NCBI GenBank assembly: GCA_019693395.1
Contig: JAAMXP010001168.1
Location: 1-12,346, forward strand
DNA: 12,346 bases
Source of the DNA: Ettlia oleoabundans
Taxonomy: Eukaryota > Chlorophyta > Chlorophyceae > Chlamydomonadales
Direction: 5' to 3'
In this document: in pieces, positions 1 through 7,450 of the stretch
Layout: each line of letters starts with the position of its first letter
Numbering within the stretch: position 1 is the first letter of the stretch
The notes under the pieces: generated by a model
Databases searched by the model: none
Seen by the model: only the letters and a program-made list of their open reading frames with translations
What the model was told of the DNA's origin: nothing
Program-made: the position numbers and the translations under genes

Positions 1-20
1 CACCCACCCACACCAGTTGC

Positions 21-34
21 AGACACACACACAC
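21..34. repeat. (AC/GT)n dinucleotide run at the 5' splice site of CHERP-like intron 5
   Basis: On the minus strand the exon ends in CCAG and the intron begins with an uninterrupted GTGTGTGTGTGT run, so several overlapping GT donors are possible within 12 nt. The choice at 35/34 keeps FDPCCFPPG in frame. The next exon is outside the window, so the exact donor cannot be proven. Confidence 0.75.
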
Positions 35-2655
35 CTGGCGGGAAGCAGCAGGGGTCAAAGGGCTCTTCCTGTGGCGGCTCGGGGGCAGGCGGTTGCTGGA
101 AAGCACCCTCTGGCCCTGCAGGCAGGCAGGCAAGCAGGCAGGTGAAATGCAAGAGTGGGGGCGAGCGTTGGGTGGCTGGCGGTGTGCCCCACTTTACCCC
201 GTTCCCACTGGCGTTGCCGTAAACCCAAACTAGTTCACCAATTATTGCGTGCAGAGCTGTAGACGAACAAAGAGCAACGCGGCTACCAATAAGCAAGAGC
301 CGTACCTGCCCCAGAGTGTTGCGGGTAGGCGCCGGGCGGTGCTCCTGGCTGGGGGAAGAAGCCGGCGGGCGGCTGCCCTGGGTACTGCCCAGGCTGCCCA
401 TGCTGCTGATGTGGCGCGCCCTGCTGATGTGGCGGTGGTGGGTAGGCGGCTGCTGCTCCATAGGCTGGCTGCTGGCCGTACTGCGGCGGCTGCTGTTGTT
501 GTTGGGTGCTGGCGGGCATAGAGCCGGGCGCGTAGTAGCTCTCCGGAGGTGGTGGTCCTGGCAGGATGGTACCACCAGGGTACTGCATGGCGTACTGCGG
601 CTGTGCAAGGTACTGCAGCTGCCCGGGGTACTGCACAGCCATTGCCGCTGGCATGGGGCCGTGCGGCTGCTGCCCCCACGGCTGCTGTTGCCCTGCCGCA
701 GCGGCGGCCGCACCCCACTGCTGCTGCTGCTGCATGGCCTGTTGCTGCTGCGGCGACAGCATTGCTGGAGCAGACCCAGGGCTTGGCACCGCCGCCGCAC
801 CGCCAGCTGGCTGCTGTGTACCCGCCCCGTTGCCGCCCCCTAGCTTCTGGTTGATTGCAGCAGCAGCTGCCCTGGCTGCCGCCGCAATATCCCAAGACCC
901 CCCTCCCGTACCGCCTGTCGCCGCGGCGGTACCGCCGCCATTGGCCTGCGGTTGCGGTTGGGCCGGCTGTTGCGCCGCAGGCTGGGCTGGCGAGGCCGCA
1001 GCCGCTGCCGCTGCCCCCGGCGCCGCAGCCGCCCCTGCGCCCACCTGGCTGGCTCCCCCTGCTGCCGGCACTTGCAGTCCCATAAGCTCCATGGTAAGCT
1101 GCTCCACCACAAGCCGCTCATACACCCCCCTCTCCGCCCAGAAGTTCACCACCCGCGTCAGGTTCTGCTGCACATCCGCCGACTGCCCGCCGCTCACATA
1201 GGCGTGGCGCAGCATGCGCCCCAGTCTCGGCCGGAAGGCTTGCGCGATGGCGTCTGCTGGCAGGAGGGGCAGGAGGTGAGACACGGAGTGATGGCATAAA
1301 CCTTACAAAAGGAAACACAAGCATGAATCACAAAGTGGTAACTGCTGCAACAGACTGCTGATCGAAGGGGCGGCAGCACTGCTACGTGCATCATCCAGCG
1401 TGTCTTCATTGCATGTACTGCTGAGTACAGCGCGGTAGCGCAACAGAAGGCAGCACATCAGCGTTTACGGCAGAGAAGCAGTGCTAGCGGTCCCTTCAGC
1501 AGCGGCAGCTGTAGCACACCTGCATCTGGCCCTGAGCCCTGCGGCCGCATGCCTTGTGCCTTGAACAGGATGTCGTTGGCGAGGTAGATGAGGTGCAGCT
1601 GCTTCTGGTAGTCTGGGAGGGATAGCTGGTGCTGCAGACATGGCACATACGCGGTGGCGAGAAGCAGGTTGGCGAGAAGGAGCTGGTTTAAATATTGGAG
1701 TTCATATCACTCGTAGCATGTTGCATGCATAATTTTAATAGAGTGTATACAAAAAGGATAGACACGAATATGTAACATGTTGTACAGGGCGGCGGCCGCC
1801 TGTTGCAGGCAGCCTCAGAGGCGGCGAATGAGCTGGCTGAGCTGGCAGGCATTTTTCCTGGTTCCGGCAGCCTGGTGGGTGCAGGGTTCATCATTTCATT
1901 TGACCAACCGGCACTGCTTTGCGTGACACAGCAAGGGCAAACAGACGCCCCGCTGATCCTAGTACAAACCACACAGGCACAGACACAGGAGTGCACGTAC
2001 ATGCAAAGCACAGCACTTGCCTGCAGCATCATTTCCGCCATACCGGCAGCATACGGGGCACAGGCCATGAACCACTGCTGGCTGTTGCGGATGCTGTCCC
2101 GAGAGCCAGTCAGCATGCCCAGCACCTGGCCCCAGGCGCTGCTGACCTCCTGCGGCAGGGTCTGCAGAACTGCTGCGCTGCCCTGTGCGGCAGCTTGACC
2201 CTGCGCTGAAGGCGGCGCTGCTGATGGGGCAGCGGCGGCGGCGGGAGAGGCGGCAGGTGCCGCCGCTGCGGCTGGCTGTTGCTGGGGCGGCTTCGTAACT
2301 GGCAGGCCGTTCAAGCCGCAATACAGTGCCCAAGCATAGTACTCGTGCCCCGGGCCGCCGTGCAGAAACGAGAACTCTGGATTGCCGCCCTGCCGCTGAG
2401 CCATCATATGAACGAAGCTCAACCCTGCGCATGGATCGGTGATTTAAGTGGGTTGCAGACGACAGGGTTGTCACCAGAGGACCAGGCCGCCTGCCATCAC
2501 CCAAAGCGCCTTCCGGAAGTGGCTTGCTCACCGTTGCGGCCCGCGTACGCAACAAGCGTGTCTATCCTCTTTTGCAGGTCCGCATCGGGTGGCGGGAGGG
2601 CAAAGGGCGGCGGTGGCCCGCCTTGCAAAAAGGCAAGGGACACCTGGGCTGCCAT
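35..2655 (-). CDS. CHERP: SURP + CID domain splicing factor, CHERP-like (5' part; continues off the left edge)
   Basis: Exons, read on the minus strand: 2655-2532, 2424-2021, 1631-1520, 1253-306, 115-35, then a further intron donor at 34. All joins are in phase and give about 556 residues without a stop. The ATG at 2655 is chosen because an in-frame TGA lies at 2689-2691. A SURP module spans about residues 29-79 (VAYAGRNGLSFVHMMAQ, then NPEFSFLHGG and a YYAWAL helix). A CID, the fold that binds the RNA polymerase II C-terminal domain, spans about 136-266 (QQWFMACAP, QLHLIYLANDILFKA, VVNFWAERGVYERLVVEQL). From residue 273 on the chain is low-complexity Ala/Gln/Pro/Gly with QYP and PPP motifs, ending near FDPCCFPPG. 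SURP followed by CID without a preceding RRM fits CHERP, a U2 snRNP-associated nuclear protein, better than SR140/U2SURP. A C-terminal G-patch, expected in CHERP, would lie outside the window. The family is well supported; the orthology is inferred. Confidence 0.85.
116..145. repeat. CAGG/CCTG tetranucleotide repeat at the 3' splice site of CHERP-like intron 4
   Basis: The plus strand reads CTGCAGGCAGGCAGGCAAGCAGGCAGG. On the coding strand this is a CCTG array ending in CTGCAG, directly before the exon starting at 115. It therefore acts as the pyrimidine-rich tract of the acceptor. Confidence 0.85.
480..760. repeat. CAG/CTG trinucleotide-rich coding stretch (poly-Gln/Ala)
   Basis: Short (CTG)n/(CAG)n runs, for example near 489-506, 718-732 and 742-752, lie in exon 4 of the CHERP-like gene. 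On the coding strand they encode Q4-5 and A5 tracts. They are interrupted by other codons. They also open several long antisense frames of Ala, Cys and Leu that are not genes. Confidence 0.8.
1632..2020 (-). other. GC-AG intron 2 of the CHERP-like gene, with an unusually long open frame
   Basis: The upstream exon ends ...ATGCTGCAG and the intron begins GCAAGT, which matches the GC-AG donor consensus. It ends ...TGTCTGCAG before CACCAGCTATCC. The join is phase 0 and rebuilds the CID helix across the border (EMMLQ then HQLSLPDYQ). The reading frame of the upstream exon stays open to a stop at about 1688, through roughly 110 codons of intron. The stretch 1690-1790 is clearly AT-richer than its surroundings. 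No second gene was recognised inside. Confidence 0.7.
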
Positions 2656-3023
2656 TGCGCCAGCCAGAGATGGGAAGGCGATTGCAATTCAGCAATCAGA
2701 CGGAGGAAGGCATTGTTTGTGCAACCCAGCCAGGCTGGCGCCGCCACCGCACCACGTCTCTGACGCCCAGGCCACCTGAATAAAGATGGATTGCATCTCA
2801 CCCCCCCAGCTTCACACCTCGAAGAGAACGGTTGAACAAATCAGATTCAACCATCCACATCACAGCCAAGCCACACTCACACTACAAGTGGGTGCTCTTA
2901 AAGCCACAGGCGGGCAAAAGCCAGTGCATTACAAACCAATAGAGCAGTGCATAAACGCAAGCATCCCTAGCAGGACCAAGCCCAACGAGTTTTCTTATAC
3001 AGCCAGCCCCAGAGCACCACTGC
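2656..3023. other. Spacer: TMEM115 3' UTR and CHERP-like promoter/5' UTR
   Basis: This 368-bp head-to-tail gap lies between the TMEM115 stop and the CHERP-like start. It has no supported ORF. It should hold the 3' UTR of the upstream gene (right side) and the promoter and 5' leader of the CHERP-like gene (left side). No clear TATA box was seen. Confidence 0.6.
2929..2933 (-). promoter_or_regulatory. TGTAA polyadenylation signal, TMEM115 gene
   Basis: TGTAA on the minus strand (TTACA on plus), in the context TTTGTAATG, lies 91 nt past the TGA at 3024-3026. TGTAA is the established poly(A) signal of chlorophyte nuclear genes. It is the only copy on this strand between 2656 and 3023. Position and strand fit, but a five-base motif also occurs by chance. 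Confidence 0.55.
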
Positions 3024-5162
3024 TCAGGCTGCAGCCTCTGTTGGTGCGCCGGCCTCAACATCAGGCTGCGCCGCAGCAAGTGAGGGCGCCACGTCGTCCG
3101 CTTTGGCTGGGCTAGGTTGTGTGGCGGATGCTGTGGCGGCCTTCTTCAACCCCAACCGCTCCTCAAGAGCCTTAGCACCCCGCTCCCTGCATAACAAAGC
3201 GCTATACAGAACATGATGCAGACTTGCCAAAACCAGCGACTGAAACTTCAACACAGACATAGCAGGGGTGCACGCACTACTCATGCCCCAAACCGCACAT
3301 CTCGCCCGCACGAACCATTGGATGGCTGCTGAGAAAACATGTATGCTGTCAATGCACAATCCCAGGCACAGAATATCTTCCCCTACCCCCCCCCCCACAC
3401 CCAAAGCCCCCACCGCACACACACCCACGCACCTGCGGCGCGCCGCATCCCCCGCATCGCTGCCGGGCAGCATGCCGCCCCCCAAGCCGTAGCTCAGTGG
3501 GGCCTGCTGCGCCTGGCTGCCCGCATTGGCACCCAAGCCGGTGAGACGTGTGCAGGCGCCCGCCAGCTGGTCAACTGGGAGCTGCAGCGGCTGCGGGAAG
3601 AAAGTAGCGAGCCGGAACTCCTCGGATAAATCACCCCTGCAGCAGCAGCAGCAGAAGCAACAGCAGGGCAAGATTGGGTGCGCTGCATAGCACGACAGAA
3701 GCAAGCATGGAGGCCACGGATGGGCCACTGCAGCAAGCAATACGTGGAATGCGGTGCAGGTAGCCTTAGCCATTCCTGTCTCCTGCTGCTCACAAAACGG
3801 GAAATGCACCACAGTTGAGGAGAACATGCAGCGCTGAGCAGAGGCATGGGTGCCCAGCAGGCCAGAGTGCTGAACAGTGCCGCCCTGCACAGTTCAGGCC
3901 TCACCTCACGCCGTTGCGTTTCTGCACAAAGCGCAGGAAGGCCCACGCCAGGTAAGAGCCAAAGAGGACAAAGGGGATGATCCGCACAGCGCCTCCCAGC
4001 ACCAGTGACGCTGCCACTGTCGCAACAACATACAGCCCCGGCAGGTGCTGCAAGCGGGGACAGAGGGGCAGCAGGAAAAGGCATGCTTGTATGTGTTAGC
4101 CGGTGCAAGAGGTCGGCTGGTTATCTAGTTGCGAAAGAGGGCGGACCAGCAGAATTGGAACTATCGCATCCTCCTGCTCTGCATGACTCGCCTGCTATGC
4201 ATGCTACACGCCCCAGCCGCCCAACAAGATACTCCTCCTGTTCCCCCCACCCACGAACAAGCGACGTGCTTTGATGCCACCTGCCTCAATATCTATGGTT
4301 ACGCGTGTCGGCTGTATGTAAACCTGCTGTAAACCTTCCAGGAAAGGCTCCAGCCCTGTCTCCTGGGCCAGTCCCTTCCCGCTGCTGCAGCCCAACTGCC
4401 ACCCACCATAAGCCCTGCTCAAAGAGCCATTGTTCCATCATTCCCGCTGCCCCAATGCACCCACCTTGGCACGGAACTTCAGTGCTCCCGCCAGCAGTGC
4501 CACCTCGTTGTCTGGTATCAACTGCTTCACCGCCACCAGCAGCGCCGCCAGCCCCGCCTCAAAACCGCCCATGGGGCGGAACAAAACGTCCCCGGCGTGA
4601 TCAACCTTAGGCGAGGACTTGGAGGAAAGTGTGGCATAGTACAGGACCGTGACGACGACCACGGTGAGGAAGGAGGCGAGGCAGATGACGGCGACCAGGA
4701 ACTTTGCGAGCTCTCGGGAACCGTAAATCGGCTCGACTATGCGTGCCAGGAACAGCACCGTCACCGCATATGCCAAGGACTGCAAAAAGGGATGTGGTTC
4801 ACAGCCCAGACTGGAGCCTGTCAGTCCTGGTCTTCAACTGTGTTCGCTGATATATAAAAAACCGAAGCAAGCAGGAGGAGGCGGTACATGGTACAAGCTG
4901 ACCCTGCAACGGCGGCACTTGCAACAGTCAGGCGGCCAACAGGGCTGGGCCCCGACCGGCGGGCCGGCCTACCCACGTTGATGATGTTATCTTGTAGGAA
5001 TGCACATGTCAGGAGCGTCCACGGACGAGGGATAGCTCGTGCTGCCACCAAACCGAGGGTATTCCGCGCCCCCGGAGCTGTTTGCGCAAGTAATCCTCCA
5101 GCTAAGATGGCGACTGCCAATCCCTTTCCCAGGTTTGGGAAACTTGCAAGGGCCGCAGACAT
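3024..5162 (-). CDS. TMEM115: TMEM115 (DUF1751) rhomboid-like Golgi membrane protein
   Basis: Exons on the minus strand: 5162-4977, 4779-4465, 4047-3905, 3636-3433, 3186-3024 (TGA). All phases match and give 336 residues, close to animal TMEM115 (about 350). Hydrophobic segments lie near residues 11-28, 64-81, 89-111, 133-146, 168-185 and 187-207. Family landmarks are the EPxxGS loop at 78-83 (ARIVEPIYGSRELAKF), a Gly-rich GGFEAGLAALLVAVKQ helix at 133-148, and RGDLSEEFRLATFFPQPLQ just after the last helix. The tail from about 284 is Ala/Glu/Lys-rich and probably cytosolic. Animal TMEM115 is a Golgi protein linked to retrograde traffic and resembles rhomboids; I see no catalytic Ser-His pair. 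The frame is open upstream to an ATG at 5432, but MSAALASFPNLGKG at 5162 gives the normal family N-terminus. Confidence 0.85.
3380..3411 (-). repeat. G-tract cluster in TMEM115 intron 4 (possible G-quadruplex)
   Basis: The plus strand has four C-runs at 3380-3383, 3386-3396 (11 C), 3400-3402 and 3407-3411. In the pre-mRNA these are G-tracts of 5, 3, 11 and 4, starting about 21 nt after the donor at 3432. The spacing fits the G3+N1-7 quadruplex pattern. Folding is inferred. Confidence 0.6.
3637..3653. repeat. (CTG)n run at the 3' splice site of TMEM115 intron 3
   Basis: On the coding strand the intron ends CTGCTGCTGCTGCTGCAG, followed by GGGTGATTTATCC. The trinucleotide run forms the acceptor tract. 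The chosen AG restores the in-frame RGDLSEEF sequence conserved in the family. Confidence 0.8.
4048..4464 (-). other. Intron 2 of the TMEM115 gene (417 nt)
   Basis: It lies between AAG|GTGGGT at 4465/4464 and CTTGCAG|CAC at 4048/4047. It joins the end of exon 2 (LKFRAK) to HLPGLYVV in phase 0. No RNA gene, repeat or second coding region was recognised in it. Confidence 0.8.
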
Positions 5163-5551
5163 TGTGTTTGGTATGCAGCTGGCCAGGCTCGCTGCGTGTG
5201 TGTTGAACACACACGGCCCAAGTGCCGCGCGATCGCCAGCGATTGGCGGCCGCAAACGCGCAGCGAGCGATGCAGCCAGCATGCTGAGCCATGCTTTCCA
5301 TTTGAAAGCTGGCGGTGGCGGAGTGTGGTGGCAGGTTCGCCCTTGCATTGCACCGCAATCACAATTGGAACCAGGGCTCTTCAGCAACATACTTTGTAAA
5401 TCAAACTGCTCATGCATGAAAAAGACTGGCATGGATGCATGCCTTATTTTGTTGAATGGGTTGCAATCTCAACGTCCTGGTGGTTGAAGCACGCATTTAT
5501 ATGCCAATCATTTTGACCGCTCCGACCGTTCTGACACGTAAGCTGCTGGTG
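5163..5551. other. Spacer: 3' UTR of the membrane protein gene and TMEM115 promoter
   Basis: This 389-bp gap separates two minus-strand genes. The TMEM115 frame is open upward to 5432 without a stop, so a longer N-terminus cannot be excluded, but the predicted extension is basic and unlike the family. No TGTAA signal is present on the minus strand here. A weaker AATAA occurs near 5452-5456 and could serve gene 3. No other gene is supported. Confidence 0.5.
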
Positions 5552-7178
5552 CTATAACAGCGCTCCCAGAAACGCCAGCAGTGCCGCCACACCTGTGACC
5601 GCCGCCCAACCGTACGCATCAGCCGCTTTGAGCGCGGGCCTGCATAACCGCACATAGGGGCTACGCTGAAGCTGGTCCTGCGCCACGCTCCGCTGGGAAC
5701 GTTCATGCTGCAGATGCTGCGAACACACTAACTTGCTTGCTGCCGACAGCTGCGCCCTCCACAGGAACAGAGTGGGCAGCACCAGTCCCAGGGACCCCTG
5801 CAGGCGATTTCGGGGACAGGGTGGCTCACACATACTTCACTACTTTACTAGCCTTCTGATCACCTTCACTCACACAGCCAGCCCCCCATAACTGCCGTTC
5901 CAGCTGTGGACTGCAGCAAACTGCTCGACTCGTTACCCAAACTCAAGCCTGGCACATGTATTCTTCCCCAGCCCAGCCCCTAGGCCCACCTGCAATGTCC
6001 ACACGACCGCCACACACTTCTCGGCATCGCTGGGCGCTCTTGCAACAGCCAACAGGGGTGCACAGCTTCCCAGAGTCATCACTGATGCCGCAAGCTGCAG
6101 AATTTCGTAAGCAGCAGCGACAACCGGGGAGTTGCCGGGGTGGAGTCCCACAAACTGCTGGCACACTGCATAGGTACATGTGGGGCAGGCAGGGGGTGGC
6201 GGAGAGGTGGAGATTGACGGCCATCAACACCATGCAAGTGCGCAACTGCCGCCATGGCTGCCATTTTGCTCAAAAAGTTGAAGGACACCCATGTGTAGCG
6301 CACTGACGGAATGGTGGAAAGGACGAATAGCTTGCATAGCTTGCATCGTGCCCCCCACGTCTTCGCCTCCCGCAAGCGTGAAAGTACGCTTGTTCAGTGC
6401 GCCGACTCAGGTCACCCGCGGGTCAAGGCCTTCCGGCCTGCCTCGCAAGGATCTCGCATGTCAGACGAGACCCTTGGTCTTCCGTCGCGGGAAACCAACC
6501 AACGGCAATGCACATCCTTAGGCTTGCATCGGCTGCCAGCAGGCATAGCAAGCATAGTTCCAGGCCTGCCCTGTCACCTGGCGTGGCGCGACGGCAGACC
6601 AACACCGCTGTGGCCGCTTGCACCACCAGATGTTCCAGAGGTGGCAGCTGCATGCCCAAGGCGGCAAAGACACTGCCATGCAGCCAGGCTACCATGAAGG
6701 CCAGCTGGATCACTGTCTTCAGCATGGCGATGCCTTTGACCAGGGCTGAAGCTGTGCTATCAGTAGCAGCGCTATCAAGAGCAGCCGTCGACGCTGATGC
6801 TGGCTCTGGATTGGGATCCATGATTCGCAGCACGTCAACGGCTAGCGGCAATGCTGCAAACTGCGCCAGGCGTAGGATGATGATGAGAGGGACTCGTACT
6901 GCCATGTATCGCTGCGGTGCCAGGCTGGCCAGCGCGAAGGCGGCGACAAAAGCCGCCACCAGCCCGACCAGCACCACGCGCTCTGTTGAGGTCACCGTGT
7001 ACTGCAGGAGGGTCGTGACATGGACTGCCACTACAAAGCCCAATGTCATCTTGTCCCCAGTCATGCGCTGTTTGCTAAGCTCGTGGGTGATACGTGGCAG
7101 CATCTGCGGTGACGGCTGATGTGCCGGCCGCCCTGGTTCTACCGCGTCGGTTGCCGGGCCCTTATCCTCGTTCCCCAT
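5552..7178 (-). CDS. Unrecognised multi-pass membrane protein (about 390 aa)
   Basis: Proposed exons on the minus strand: 7178-6500, 6302-6231, 6165-5990, 5797-5552 (TAG). Phases agree throughout and give 390 residues. A short polar N-terminus (MGNEDKGPATD) is followed by hydrophobic segments near 44-61, 68-87, 95-117, 147-175, 181-195, 205-226, and four or so more in exons 2-4. These include EILQLAASVMTLGSCAPLL, a segment running from VAVVWTLQ across the last splice into GSLGLVLPTLFLW, and a terminal GWAAVTGVAALLAFLGALL that ends at the stop. An acidic Asp/Pro/Ser/Thr loop lies at about 121-146. I see no enzyme or transporter signature and do not recognise the family. The exon 1 donor (GTTG|GTTGGT) is weak; GCC|GTTGGT with an acceptor about 27 nt upstream is an alternative. 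The frame is open upstream to an ATG at 7400, so up to 74 more residues are possible. Confidence 0.65.
6166..6230 (-). other. Very short 65-nt intron in the membrane protein gene
   Basis: The intron begins GTGTTGATGG after ...CACTTGCATG and ends CCCCACATGTACCTATGCAG before TGTGCCAGCAG. It has a CT-rich tract in between. It is phase 1 and joins AAVAHLH to CQQFVGLHPG through a split Val codon. Reading through it without splicing shifts to a Pro/Arg-rich frame and destroys the hydrophobic pattern. Confidence 0.65.
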
Positions 7179-7450
7179 AGGCGCTCGATGTTGCTGCTCA
7201 CTGCTGATTGACAAGGCTTCCGCAACTTCTCTAGCTAATAGGGAGGGGCCGACAACACGGGGTTGGTAATGGACAGTCGCCGCAAACGTTTTATTGCCGG
7301 TTTGATGATGGCAACACTTGAATATCCTTTGCCCCACTCCCATCTGTGATTTGTGCCGACATGTGCCGATGTCCCACGTGGCGGTGCAGAAACCGGGCAT
7401 TTCCGGGCTTTGGTCCCCACATTTCGGCCTTCATTCTAAGATGCGGTTCC
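7179..7450. promoter_or_regulatory. Divergent promoter region between gene 3 and gene 4
   Basis: The 272 bp between the proposed start codons of a minus-strand and a plus-strand gene must hold both promoters if both models are right. The stretch 7280-7330 is AT-richer. I see no clear TATA box or paired operator. Confidence 0.4.

Noticed and set aside
242..1201. Several long open frames on both strands (for example 566-1201 plus, 242-895 minus) rich in Ala, Cys, Arg and Leu
   Set aside because: They are alternative frames of the CAG/GCN-rich exon 4 of the CHERP-like gene; their composition is only the repeat read in other frames.
4151..4163. The 13-mer AATTGGAACTATC occurs in a TMEM115 intron and again near 11512 in a sortilin intron
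   Set aside because: About one shared 13-mer pair is expected by chance in a window of this size, and the flanks do not match.
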